This document shows, piece after piece, positions 25,965-33,884 of a stretch of 46,168 nucleotides of DNA (positions are counted from its first letter, which is position 1; each line of letters starts with the position of its first letter). Both the position numbers and the translations under genes were made by a program. Origin of the DNA: a virus; the IMG/VR virus record IMGVR_UViG_3300032275_000006, positions 1 to 46,168 of that record. One strand, given 5' to 3'. Under the pieces are notes generated by a model. It was not told where the DNA came from, searched no databases, and saw nothing but the letters and a program-made list of their open reading frames with translations.

Positions 25965-26177
25965 ATGACGAAAAAAGAACAATCAGAAAAAGCCATAAAA
26001 ATAATAAAAGATTACAAATCACACTCAAATAAAGATTTGACTTTTGTTATGGATTTTATTCAAGAAGATTTTAAATTTACCAAAGACGCCGTTATTAAAA
26101 TGACCGAACATTTAGATAAATTAGAATTAACTTACAATACTATTCTTAAAGAATATCAAAACAGAACTAGTAAATAA
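25965..26177 (+). CDS. Small helical protein, unknown function
   Basis: This 70-residue, highly charged, almost entirely helical protein ([20 protein letters not shown]) has heptad-like spacing ([24 protein letters not shown]), so it may form a short coiled coil. It starts two bases after the preceding stop, and its last base is the first base of the gp5-like start, so it is translated together with two structural proteins. It may be an assembly chaperone or small baseplate component. Confidence 0.6.
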   Translation: MTKKEQSEKAIKIIKDYKSHSNKDLTFVMDFIQEDFKFTKDAVIKMTEHLDKLELTYNTILKEYQNRTSK

Positions 26178-27757
26178 TGAAAATAGACGAATCTAACATA
26201 CATCAAATTATATTTCCGGGAATTGTTTATGATAACGAAGACCCTATGATGTTAGGTAGACTTAGAGTAATACCTGAAACACAAACATATAGTGATATTT
26301 TAGCTTCAGTTCCTGATTGGAATGAGGAGATAGATAAATGGACTTCTAATGACCCATTAATTTTTTTACCATTACTACCTTTTTATTTTAGCCAAGTACC
26401 GAAAAAAGACGAGTACGTACACATCATATACCAAAATAAAAAATTTAACTTTCAAAACCAATTCTATATTCAAGGTCCGTTTTCATCACCAATGACAACA
26501 CCTTTTGAATATTACCAAGGTTCTAAGAAATTTTTAGCGTCTGGTGATAGAATTAAACAAGGTATCTCAATTAAAAATAGTGAAGGACAATATCGTAACA
26601 AAGATAGTTATGGGGTATTTCCTGAACCTGGTGATAACGCATTATTAGGTCGTGGTTCTGCCGATGTTGTTGTTAAAGAAAATGAGGTTTTAATTAGAGC
26701 AGGTAAAACAAAAGTATTAAGTACCACACAATTACCTGTTGGGAATACAATGAGGTCATTCTTACAACTTTCAAATTTTACACAACAAAAAGTTTTATTA
26801 CCTGAAGAAATCCAAACTAGATTAATTGAAAATGTAAAGGTAGTTAAAAAAATAATAATTTGGCAGATTGATAATTTAGAAAATTCTCAAGATGTTTTTA
26901 ATGGGTCAGTTGGTTTATATAATGTAATACCAAGTCAAAAGGTTAATACTAAAAATTTTAAATCAGACACTATTACTAATTTAAGTGTTGGTACTGATTA
27001 TAGTGGACCTATAGAAGAAATTAAGTTTTCTGCCGACAGTTCCAAAAAAGTATTAAGAATAATTAATAAATTTTGTGATGGTGTTTTTAAAAAATTTATT
27101 GATTTACCTGAATATATCGTTAATAACAATTTAAGAGGTACAACCGCAGACCAAAATTTTCCTTTTGTAGTTACTCCATCAAAATTAACCTATGAAAGAG
27201 GTACACAACTTAAACCAAATTCAACAATTACAGAATTAGCAGAATTTAATAATTATGTTAATTTTTACAATAATATAAAACTAAATCAAGGTTTGATTGA
27301 TAGTGGGTGGTTTTTAGTTTGGGAAAACAAAAATGGAACCGCAATTATCGGACCCCAAGGAGATATTAAAACTGAAACAGTTACTCCATCCGAGTTTGTA
27401 CCTTCAGATGTTACTTATAGTGTCTTAGGAGCGCAAAAAATTTATTTACTATCTCAAGACTCTACAGGACCTAAAGGTAAGATTAGTTTAAGCCAAACTT
27501 TATATGGTATACCACAAAATAAATTTGTTGGTGACGAAAGTAGTATATACAATAAAACATACCCAACAACAAGAGGTGATGAGTTAATGAAACTACTTAG
27601 AAAAATATTTTCATTTGTCACAGGTCACGTACATCCTGTTGCAACTGCACCTCCTATTCCGGTTGCTGCAGGTAATGGACAAACCGCATCAGAAATTAAT
27701 GCAATTCTTGCTGACGCAGAAAATACCATCTTAAATCAAAATATCCGAATTAATTGA
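26177..27757 (+). CDS. Baseplate hub OB-fold protein (T4 gp5-like, no lysozyme)
   Basis: This 526-residue protein opens with the phage baseplate OB-fold signature: [28 protein letters not shown] (about 8-35), then a strand series through [22 protein letters not shown] (about 80-100), as in T4 gp5/VgrG-type hub proteins. The middle (about 140-470) is unlike lysozyme, and no muramidase motif is seen. The C-terminus has [16 protein letters not shown], similar to the metal-binding GHxH segments of tail spike proteins. It would sit at the tip of the tail tube and join tube to spike. The absence of lysozyme suggests that cell-wall digestion is done by another protein. Downstream is a tail gene with its own TATTTATA element. 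Confidence 0.72.
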   Translation: MKIDESNIHQIIFPGIVYDNEDPMMLGRLRVIPETQTYSDILASVPDWNEEIDKWTSNDPLIFLPLLPFYFSQVPKKDEYVHIIYQNKKFNFQNQFYIQGPFSSPMTTPFEYYQGSKKFLASGDRIKQGISIKNSEGQYRNKDSYGVFPEPGDNALLGRGSADVVVKENEVLIRAGKTKVLSTTQLPVGNTMRSFLQLSNFTQQKVLLPEEIQTRLIENVKVVKKIIIWQIDNLENSQDVFNGSVGLYNVIPSQKVNTKNFKSDTITNLSVGTDYSGPIEEIKFSADSSKKVLRIINKFCDGVFKKFIDLPEYIVNNNLRGTTADQNFPFVVTPSKLTYERGTQLKPNSTITELAEFNNYVNFYNNIKLNQGLIDSGWFLVWENKNGTAIIGPQGDIKTETVTPSEFVPSDVTYSVLGAQKIYLLSQDSTGPKGKISLSQTLYGIPQNKFVGDESSIYNKTYPTTRGDELMKLLRKIFSFVTGHVHPVATAPPIPVAAGNGQTASEINAILADAENTILNQNIRIN

Positions 27758-27765
27758 TATTTATA
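27758..27765 (+). promoter_or_regulatory. Candidate late promoter element
   Basis: GATATTTATAAGTAAAAC begins directly at the stop of the gp5-like gene and holds TATTTATA and TATAAGTA (7/8 to TATAAATA). The next gene starts 14 bases after TATTTATA. Confidence 0.5.
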
Positions 27766-27779
27766 AGTAAAACACTTAA

Positions 27780-29255
27780 ATGTCAATTAACAACTCCTAC
27801 TTTAGTAAGAACAATACTATCATATCCGACAGTTTCACCAATACTGGTAGAAACCCAGTTACGGAATTATTTTATGGTTCTACCGCAGTGTCTCAATACC
27901 CTAGTGGGTATAGTAGATTCATATTTGATTTAGACCTTTCACTACTATTTCAGAAGATAACTGACGGCACAATTTCAACAACTTGTACCGACACAATTGT
28001 CCACACTTTAAGAATGGTGAATACCTCAACCTTTGATATTGAGTTATTAAATACCTCAACATCTCAAGGTAGAAAAAGAGCAACATCATTTGATTTAATA
28101 TTATTTAGAATTCCTTATATCAATAATGACCCACTAACCCCACAAATTTGGGATGAGGGCGTTGGTTATGATTTTGCCGACTTAATCTACGATTATAGTG
28201 ACTTTGATAAAAACTTCTCTGATAGACCATCAAATTGGTTTCAAACAACAACCATTGGGGTTTGGACTGAGCCTGGTGTCTATAATAATTTGAACACTGG
28301 CGTTGTTCCATTCAGTTCGTTAACAGTTGTTGACACACAACACTTTGAGTTTGGTAATGAGAATGTTAGTTTTGATATGACTAGTGAAATAAATTCAATT
28401 ATTGACGGTTCATTAACTAATGTAACTGGATGGGGAATTGCTTACAAACCTCAGGTTGAAAACTTATCGGGACTTACTGATACCTATGAAACTCAATTTT
28501 TTACAAAACATACTCAAACATTTTACGAACCGTTTTTAGAAACAAACTATAACGACCTTATTGAAGACAATAGAAATTTATTCTCTTTAGGTAAGACAAA
28601 TAAACTTTATTTGTACTTGTTTGATAATGGTAACCCAATCAATTTAGACAACAATCCAAATGTTACTATTATGGATTCTTCGGGGACTGAAATTGCCGGA
28701 TTAACAGGATTAACTACCTGCCAAAGAACTAAAGGTGTTTATGAAGTTATTATACCACCACTTATTGGGTATCAAACACCATGTATGTTTACCGATAAAT
28801 GGTATAACTTAAATTACAATGGTTTCCCATTACCTCAATCATTTAATGAATTCACAATACAACCATTAAAAAATTCAATTCAAATTGGTACTAATTCTGT
28901 CGACCCAAAATTATATGGATTTGATTTTTATGGTATCAAACAAGATGAAAAAATATATAATACCGACATTAGAAAAGTTGGTGTTATCATAAAACAAGCT
29001 TACACAACTCAAAAACTTTTACAAAATGTTAGTGCTTATTATAGAGTCTATGTTAGAGAAGGTCAGACAGAAGTTGAGGTTCAAGATTGGACTAAAATTA
29101 ACAGAACACCAAACGAATACTATTTTATATTTGATACTAGAGATAAAATCCCTAACGAGTATTACATAGATATTAAGGTGGATAGTAGCGGAGAGATAAA
29201 TACATACAAACGACAAGTTAAATTCCAAGTCGTTAATATGAAATATTTGGATTAA
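27780..29255 (+). CDS. Putative tail or baseplate structural protein
   Basis: This 491-residue protein is rich in Thr, Asn and aromatic residues, as is common in tail and fibre proteins. The first 230 residues (SFTNTGRNPVTELFYGS, YSRFIFDLDLSLLFQK, DTIVHTLRMVNTSTFDIELL) look like a beta-sandwich of the kind found in DNRLRE-type surface domains. Two further beta domains follow (about 270-375 and 385-490, ending TYKRQVKFQVVNMKYLD). No catalytic motif is seen. It is the first gene after a TATTTATA element and lies between the hub protein and a Cys-rich virion-type protein. Confidence 0.6.
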   Translation: MSINNSYFSKNNTIISDSFTNTGRNPVTELFYGSTAVSQYPSGYSRFIFDLDLSLLFQKITDGTISTTCTDTIVHTLRMVNTSTFDIELLNTSTSQGRKRATSFDLILFRIPYINNDPLTPQIWDEGVGYDFADLIYDYSDFDKNFSDRPSNWFQTTTIGVWTEPGVYNNLNTGVVPFSSLTVVDTQHFEFGNENVSFDMTSEINSIIDGSLTNVTGWGIAYKPQVENLSGLTDTYETQFFTKHTQTFYEPFLETNYNDLIEDNRNLFSLGKTNKLYLYLFDNGNPINLDNNPNVTIMDSSGTEIAGLTGLTTCQRTKGVYEVIIPPLIGYQTPCMFTDKWYNLNYNGFPLPQSFNEFTIQPLKNSIQIGTNSVDPKLYGFDFYGIKQDEKIYNTDIRKVGVIIKQAYTTQKLLQNVSAYYRVYVREGQTEVEVQDWTKINRTPNEYYFIFDTRDKIPNEYYIDIKVDSSGEINTYKRQVKFQVVNMKYLD

Positions 29256-29260
29256 TAAGA

Positions 29261-29273
29261 TATTTATAAAATA
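29261..29273 (+). promoter_or_regulatory. Candidate late promoter element
   Basis: TATTTATAAAATA lies six bases after the preceding stop and 50 bases before the next start at 29324. The 68-base gap otherwise holds only A-rich sequence. Confidence 0.45.
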
Positions 29274-29323
29274 AAAGAACGATAAAGTTTCAAATAATGA
29301 ATAAAAAGTAAAAAAATAAAGCT

Positions 29324-29932
29324 ATGCCAAATTATATTATAAAAAAATGTTTAACTAATGATGAATACGTTGTTTCTGCAGTAACGTTAACGGTGGGAAC
29401 TACAATAGAGTTTGGTGTTGGTGAGAGTATATTTTGTGGGTCTGTTGAAGCAGTAACAGAAAGTTCTATAACGCCAGGTTATTACTATGATTTTGCTCAA
29501 TATACAGATTGTTGCGAGTGTTTAGTAGGTGATGGTAGAGAGTCTTTAAATTTTAGTTTTATACGATGTGGTACAGAAGAAGAAATTAATATAGAAGCAA
29601 CTAACTTTTGTAGTGAATATGGAACTCCTACAACAGGTGTTACTTATGAAATACAATTTGGGTATGAAACACCATTTTGTGTTACTTTTTCCGGATTAAG
29701 TGTATCGGGTGTAACAAATTATCATTACAGTTCAGGACCTTTTTCAAATTGTGAAGATTGTGTATCACCACCGCCAATAAGTGCCAACACTGAATCCACT
29801 GTATGTCAAGAAGTATGTGACAATTCGGTAATTACAATAATCCCACTACATCCAACCTATACAAATAGTGCTGGTAGAGAAGTTGTTCAAATGAATGCAG
29901 TTCTTATCGGTGGTAACGGTTTAAATAGTTAA
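29324..29932 (+). CDS. Cys-rich putative virion protein
   Basis: This 202-residue protein has about twelve Cys residues (IFCGS, DCCECLVGD, IRCGTEE, FCSEYG, NCEDC, VCQEVCDNS) and a beta-rich pattern. It has no signal peptide, so the Cys residues either bind metal or form disulphides after lysis. The Cys-rich Gly/Ser/Thr style resembles segments of the giant tail protein and the insertion in the capsid protein, which suggests an outer virion protein. No named family is recognised. The next gene starts one base after its stop. Confidence 0.6.
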   Translation: MPNYIIKKCLTNDEYVVSAVTLTVGTTIEFGVGESIFCGSVEAVTESSITPGYYYDFAQYTDCCECLVGDGRESLNFSFIRCGTEEEINIEATNFCSEYGTPTTGVTYEIQFGYETPFCVTFSGLSVSGVTNYHYSSGPFSNCEDCVSPPPISANTESTVCQEVCDNSVITIIPLHPTYTNSAGREVVQMNAVLIGGNGLNS

Positions 29933-29933
29933 T

Positions 29934-30416
29934 ATGAAACAGATAATTAAACTTAATGAAACACACTTAACTAAACTTATTAAAAAAGTATTAAGTGAAC
30001 AAGAATCTCAAAGATACATGTTTTTTAGTAATTTAGAACAAATGAGGAGACAATGTGATTTGTTATTAGATTTAGACCATGATATGGTTGAGTCTATTTT
30101 AGAAAATGGACATGACTGGGCTCAAGACCATATTGCAGAATCTAAAAATAACTTAGACCAAGTGTTTGATTTCTTAATGAATGAAACCAAAAAAGACGGT
30201 ATGGAATTATCTATGTCTATTGATGATAAAGATATGTCCATGATGGAGGGTCGTAAAAAAACAGGTACCCCCCTTTGTGCAAGAGGAAAGGCATCCGCAA
30301 AGGCAAAATATGACGTGTATCCTTCAGCTTATAGTAATGGTCATGCTGTCCAAGTATGTAAAGGTAAAATAAAAGGTCTCGATGGTAAAAGACATTGTTC
30401 TGGAGCTTATTGTTAA
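29934..30416 (+). CDS. Predicted capsid-targeted protein with LxE leader
   Basis: This 160-residue protein begins with the leader MKQIIKLNETHLTKLIKKVLSEQ, nearly the same as the internal segment VIKLNENDLIKIVKRVLTEQ of the 31166-31987 product. A helical acidic middle (25-105) follows, and a C-terminal Cys/Lys-rich motif, LCARGKASAKAKYDVYPSAY (about 114-133), with three more Cys. Motifs of the AKxKxDVYPSAYxN type recur in uncharacterised proteins of large phages. The leader with LSE at 20-22 suggests targeting to the prohead and cleavage after Glu22. The four Cys in the tail could bind a metal. Function is unknown; packing in the capsid is inferred. Confidence 0.65.
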   Translation: MKQIIKLNETHLTKLIKKVLSEQESQRYMFFSNLEQMRRQCDLLLDLDHDMVESILENGHDWAQDHIAESKNNLDQVFDFLMNETKKDGMELSMSIDDKDMSMMEGRKKTGTPLCARGKASAKAKYDVYPSAYSNGHAVQVCKGKIKGLDGKRHCSGAYC

Positions 30417-30457
30417 AAAAAAATATATAATTAATTTTTTTATTTAAATAATATCAT

Positions 30458-30465
30458 TATATTTG
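30458..30465 (+). promoter_or_regulatory. Bacteroidota-type -7 box TATATTTG
   Basis: TATATTTG is an exact match to the host-type -7 consensus TAnnTTTG, 23 bases before the start at 30489. No clear -33 TTTG was seen; a T-rich tract is in its place. This suggests that the next two small genes are read by host sigma factor. Confidence 0.45.
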
Positions 30466-30488
30466 TAAATAAATACTAATATAAGATT

Positions 30489-30884
30489 ATGAAACAAATT
30501 ATTCACAAATTAAAACGATTAATCCAAAAACAATATATTAAATTCTATCGGTCTTCAACCCCAAAAATTACTACATACGAAAAAGATTGTGTTTCTATTT
30601 GTGAAAAATTAATAAAAAAAAATGAAACTGTTTTATTGTTAACACCAATCTCAAACAAACGTTATATTAAAAACGAAGAAGACCAAATTTTTGTAATTTT
30701 AGAAAATTATAGTGTAAGAATAATCAACCACGTTTATTCATACACTGTAATATTAGGAGATAAGCCGTGGAATTCTGTAGTTACTTTATTTGATTCAGAA
30801 GTTGAGTCAAGACGTAATAAATTTGAAAAAGAAATTACTTCTAATATCAAATATTCTATTAAAAAAATTTTAGAAAAAATATAA
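30489..30884 (+). CDS. Small basic phage protein, unknown function
   Basis: This 131-residue protein has a strongly basic N-terminus (MKQIIHKLKRLIQKQYIKFY), a central alpha/beta part (TVLLLTPISNKRYIKNEEDQIFVILENYSVRIINH) and a Lys-rich C-terminal helix. The pattern could be a small nucleic-acid-binding fold, but no family is recognised. It follows a TATATTTG box and is probably cotranscribed with the secreted protein gene 24 bases downstream. Probably an early or accessory gene. Confidence 0.6.
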   Translation: MKQIIHKLKRLIQKQYIKFYRSSTPKITTYEKDCVSICEKLIKKNETVLLLTPISNKRYIKNEEDQIFVILENYSVRIINHVYSYTVILGDKPWNSVVTLFDSEVESRRNKFEKEITSNIKYSIKKILEKI

Positions 30885-30908
30885 CAAAAACCTAATAAAC
30901 TAAATCAT

Positions 30909-31169
30909 ATGAAAAAATTATTTATCGCACTAGCATTGTTCACTTCTTGTAATTTGTTTTCACAAACAATTACAAATACTGTTAATCCAAAAACTGATAC
31001 ATTAGCTTATATTGGTTATGACATCAATCAGTTTAGTGCAGAATATGCCCAAGAAATGTCCACTTGGTCTAATGAAAAAATTGATTGGTTTAATAAAACT
31101 TTTTGTTACACACGAGGAAATTTTACAATCCCCGACAAACCTATCCAACCTTACCAAAAAGAAGATTAA
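30909..31169 (+). CDS. Secreted or periplasmic small protein (moron-like)
   Basis: This 86-residue protein has a classic signal peptide: MKKLFIALALFTSCNLFSQ with cleavage expected after FSQ, the style typical of flavobacterial exported proteins. FTSC at 12-15 is a weak lipobox alternative. The mature part is about 67 residues, hydrophilic, with one Cys and no known motif. Phages sometimes carry such genes to alter the host envelope, for example to block superinfection. It is the only gene in the window with a clear export signal. It converges with the minus-strand gene ending at 31166, overlapping by four bases. Confidence 0.7.
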   Translation: MKKLFIALALFTSCNLFSQTITNTVNPKTDTLAYIGYDINQFSAEYAQEMSTWSNEKIDWFNKTFCYTRGNFTIPDKPIQPYQKED

Positions 31170-31987
31170 AATTTATTTAGGTAATCGGCCCACTCTTTGT
31201 CTGTACCAGCGTCAATTGAACAGAAATGATTAACGCTAATTCTATGACTAATCAAATAAATTTTTTGATTCGGGTTCGCCATTTTACTTTTTTCTAAAAA
31301 ATCTTTATTCATCTTAGCCGCAGGAACAACATCTAAGATTACTGTGGAAGGTTCATATGATTCTCTTGGTATGGTTGGGGATGGTGTTAAAAATATTCTT
31401 TTAAGTCCACCACCATTTAATCCTCCGTACATATCTGTTTCAGAATCTAAAGTTAACCCATATTCTCTAAATGAATTGTTTTTACTTTGACAAAAAAGAT
31501 TAAGTACCTTTCCTTTAGGTGCAGTTTGTTCTGTTAAAACTCGTTTAACAATTTTTATTAAATCATTTTCGTTAAGTTTAATTACTTTTTTTTCACCAAC
31601 AACCACAGTATCTTTTTTTATTTCAATCCATTCTTTTAATGTTGTGATTGGCACAATACTTTTTTTACCACCAGGAGTTTGATTAATATTATTCCCATCG
31701 TCATCACTAAATGTTGACATAGGGTTATTTTTAATATAGTTAGAAATTTTTTTTGATTTATTTTCCATCTTTTTAATTTTTTTGTTAGGAGTACTCATCT
31801 TACCGTCATAACTATCGTATTCCAACTCAGTATTAATATACTTTGATACGGGTGTTGTAAATGGTTGTAACGACTCTTTACTAAATTCTCTAACTCCAGG
31901 TTGTAAAGGAGAAACATAGGACCCTCTACCACCACTACTATCAGAAGTTGCTTCGAGCAATATTTTCTTTATTAATTGATTTAGCAT
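31166..31987 (-). CDS. Predicted capsid-targeted protein with two LxE leader segments
   Basis: This 273-residue protein starts MLNQLIKKILLEATSDSSGG, so a cut after Glu12 would expose ATSDSS, closely matching the capsid protein site INE-ATSDGS. A second leader copy (KVIKLNENDLIKIVKRVLTEQ, about 134-154) lies in the middle. Between them is a Lys/Ser-rich disordered part, and after the second a folded part of about 120 residues (VLNLFCQSKNNSFREYGLTL, ILDVVPAAKMNKDFLEK, KIYLISHRISVNHFCSID) of unknown function. I infer that the second part is the cargo released after cleavage. It has a TATTTATA element upstream, shared with the divergent gene at 32036. Confidence 0.65.
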   Translation of the reverse strand: MLNQLIKKILLEATSDSSGGRGSYVSPLQPGVREFSKESLQPFTTPVSKYINTELEYDSYDGKMSTPNKKIKKMENKSKKISNYIKNNPMSTFSDDDGNNINQTPGGKKSIVPITTLKEWIEIKKDTVVVGEKKVIKLNENDLIKIVKRVLTEQTAPKGKVLNLFCQSKNNSFREYGLTLDSETDMYGGLNGGGLKRIFLTPSPTIPRESYEPSTVILDVVPAAKMNKDFLEKSKMANPNQKIYLISHRISVNHFCSIDAGTDKEWADYLNKF

Positions 31988-32000
31988 AGAATTTTTAATA

Positions 32001-32012
32001 TACTTATAAATA
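32001..32012. promoter_or_regulatory. Bidirectional late-promoter-like element
   Basis: TACTTATAAATA reads as TATAAATA on the plus strand (32005-32012, 23 bases before the start at 32036) and as TATTTATAAGTA on the minus strand (17 bases before the start at 31987). It may drive both divergent genes. Confidence 0.5.
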
Positions 32013-32035
32013 CATCAAAAAAAGATATTATCACA

Positions 32036-32269
32036 ATGGAAGAACAACAATTATTTGGAAAACTATTCGACACAATACCACTACTAACTGAAGACCATTT
32101 AGATGTGTTACTACAGTCTATGGATAAAGACAACGCATCATACATATTAATACAGGCAGTTAAGAAAGCGTACCACGATGGTGTATATTCTTTAGGTGAG
32201 TCTGAAGTTGTGTCAAGGGCAATTAGAGTTATGTCAAAACAAGTAATTAAAGACGAAACAAAAGATTAA
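32036..32269 (+). CDS. Small acidic phage protein, unknown function
   Basis: This 77-residue, mainly helical, acidic protein (MEEQQLFGKLFDTIPLLTED) sits alone on the plus strand between two minus-strand genes. It has a perfect TATAAATA box upstream and overlaps the convergent gene at its 3' end by four bases. Motif-like parts are HLDVLLQSMDKDNASYIL and GVYSLGESEVVSRAIRVMSKQ. No family is recognised. Confidence 0.6.
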   Translation: MEEQQLFGKLFDTIPLLTEDHLDVLLQSMDKDNASYILIQAVKKAYHDGVYSLGESEVVSRAIRVMSKQVIKDETKD

Positions 32270-32847
32270 GCATCATTCGATGGGTCACCGCCCCCTGATG
32301 TCTGTGACGACGAATTATTTGTTGTTGCCACAACAGGTGCTCCAACAGGTGCTCCAACAGGTGCTCCAACAGGTGCTCCAACAGGTGCCCCAACAGGTGC
32401 CCCAACAGGTGCAACATTTGTTGTTATTCCTAACGCCGCAATTATCGCAGCAATAGTTTTAGGACCTATTTTACCATCAACCACCAACCCTGATTGTTTA
32501 TTAGTATTTAACCAAGTTTGAATATCTTTAGCCGAGTAGTTTGCTTTACCTAAAGCCTCTTGTTGGATACGATTCATTTTACTATAGTCAGCAGCAGTAA
32601 TACCTTTGTCAGCTAAGGCCGCCATCAATTCAACATTATTTCCAGAAAGACCTGGACCTGCGGGTGTACCAGGAGTCGCAGGTGTTCCTGTAGTAGGGAC
32701 AGTTGTTCCTGCATTAGGAACAGGGATTTCCCCATCTTCATATGGACCCGCCTCTAAAATAATTTTTTTAATAGTTTTCTCTCTAACACTTTCATGTAAA
32801 TTTAGAATCCTATTTCTTTCTTCTGTATTTAATTTAAATCTATTCAT
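32266..32847 (-). CDS. Predicted capsid-targeted protein with peptidoglycan-binding-like domain and PVGA repeats
   Basis: This 193-residue protein has the N-terminal leader FKLNTEERNRILNLHESVREKTIKKIILEAGP, with LHES at 17-20 and IILE-AG at 29-34 (likely cut after Glu32). After a Pro/Thr/Gly linker, residues about 104-140 (IQTWLNTNKQSGLVVDGKIG) match the PG_binding_1 pattern, with VDGKIGPKT. The C-terminus has about six PVGA tetrapeptides (147-170) and a Ser/Asn/Gly tail. The domain would hold the protein to peptidoglycan. It starts 11 bases after the stop of the 32859-33767 gene, a related protein, so the pair form one unit. Confidence 0.65.
   Translation of the reverse strand: MNRFKLNTEERNRILNLHESVREKTIKKIILEAGPYEDGEIPVPNAGTTVPTTGTPATPGTPAGPGLSGNNVELMAALADKGITAADYSKMNRIQQEALGKANYSAKDIQTWLNTNKQSGLVVDGKIGPKTIAAIIAALGITTNVAPVGAPVGAPVGAPVGAPVGAPVGAPVVATTNNSSSQTSGGGDPSNDA
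32331..32414 (-). repeat. 12-base tandem repeat coding for PVGA units
   Basis: Seven units of CAACAGGTGCTC (plus strand, with C/T changes in the last three and AA at the end) are in tandem. Read in frame on the minus strand they encode the PVGA repeats at the C-terminus of the peptidoglycan-binding-like protein. Confidence 0.9.
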
Positions 32848-32858
32848 AATATTATATT

Positions 32859-33767
32859 TTAATTATCATCATTAGGTGTTCCTCCATCAGATTTAACTTG
32901 TTGGGGAACAGTAATTGTTTGTTGAGTTGTTTGTTGAGACCCTTTAGTCAATGCGTCGTAAATTGCCTTTCTAGTTTTTGCACCTAAATACCCGTCTTCT
33001 ACTAATCCTGAACTAAATTTAGCGTTTAAATTTTTTTGTAATTCGGTAACACTTGGGTTTGGGGGTCTTTTTACTTTTTTTGATTTATATGTGAAATCTG
33101 ATGCATCTCTTTGACCTATAGATACGTCAGATATCATAGAGTCATTATCATCTACTTTTTCAGATTTATCTGTATCAAGTGGACTAACCGTAACCCCATC
33201 CCATTTTCCTTTTATTGGATGTGATTTTTGATATTTAATAATGTACTCCGACATTGTTTTATTATCATATTTACCGAAGAGTCCTAAATTAAATGTCAAG
33301 TTTATACTTTCTGAGTCTAGTATAATTTTATCTGCCGGTTGTCCTGCATATTTACCTCCTACGAATTTAAATTTTGCACTAACATTTGTTGCCGAATCTT
33401 GGAACAAAATTGGATACCCACCATTTGTGGTTAAATCTTTATATATTATCCAACCATTCCAATACATATATGAGGAAAGAATATGTTGACTGCCTACTGA
33501 ACCCCTTTCCCATTTAACTGGGATACCATGTGCTACTAGTACATTGAATAGTATTCTCCAATAAACTAATGGTCCATCACCATCTCTACTCCAACCTGAT
33601 TGTCTTTTGTAAAGTAGGTCTTTAGCTTCATCCTTATCTGCGGCGTCTTTTTCCTCAGTAGAGGCATAACCTTGTTCATTCAAGTTTAAATATTGTCTTT
33701 TAGCCGACTCGTGAAGATGACGAATAATTTTTTTTTCCTCGTTATTTGCTAAAATTAATTTCTTCAT
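32859..33767 (-). CDS. Predicted capsid-targeted protein with C-terminal peptidoglycan-binding domain
   Basis: This 302-residue protein has an N-terminal leader (MKKLILANNEEKKIIRHLHE, then YLNLNEQG) with HLHES at 17-21 and LNE at 29-31. A middle domain of unknown fold has Trp-rich segments (SGWSRDGDGPLVYWRILFNV, YMYWNGWIIYKDL, FNLGLFGKYDNK). A PG_binding_1-like domain (about 237-276) reads SVTELQKNLNAKFSSGLVED then GYLGAKTRKAIYDAL, followed by a Gln/Thr tail. It could bind or modify peptidoglycan during DNA entry or lysis. The middle domain shows no lysozyme motif that I recognise. It has a TATTTATTAATA element upstream. Confidence 0.65.
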   Translation of the reverse strand: MKKLILANNEEKKIIRHLHESAKRQYLNLNEQGYASTEEKDAADKDEAKDLLYKRQSGWSRDGDGPLVYWRILFNVLVAHGIPVKWERGSVGSQHILSSYMYWNGWIIYKDLTTNGGYPILFQDSATNVSAKFKFVGGKYAGQPADKIILDSESINLTFNLGLFGKYDNKTMSEYIIKYQKSHPIKGKWDGVTVSPLDTDKSEKVDDNDSMISDVSIGQRDASDFTYKSKKVKRPPNPSVTELQKNLNAKFSSGLVEDGYLGAKTRKAIYDALTKGSQQTTQQTITVPQQVKSDGGTPNDDN

Positions 33768-33781
33768 AAAATTTAGTTATT

Positions 33782-33789
33782 AATAAATA
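33782..33789 (-). promoter_or_regulatory. Candidate late promoter element
   Basis: The minus strand reads GATATTTATTAATAAC, with TATTAATA one base from TATAAATA. TATTTATT ends 14 bases before the start at 33767. The gap 33768-33884 is otherwise AT-rich and shows no gene. Confidence 0.45.
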
Positions 33790-33884
33790 TCTCATAATTT
33801 TTAATTATACCGTAATTGGTGTTTAAATAACTTATTAATATTTTTTTATAATATAAAAAAAAACAATTTCTTGTATCCTTTATC

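Noticed and set aside
25593-25982. Minus-strand open frame of 129 codons
   Set aside because: Antisense to the 635-residue gene, no upstream element and no operon partner.
30417-30457. Terminator after the gene ending at 30416
   Set aside because: The A-run and T-run could pair, but the stem would be A-T only and too weak to call.
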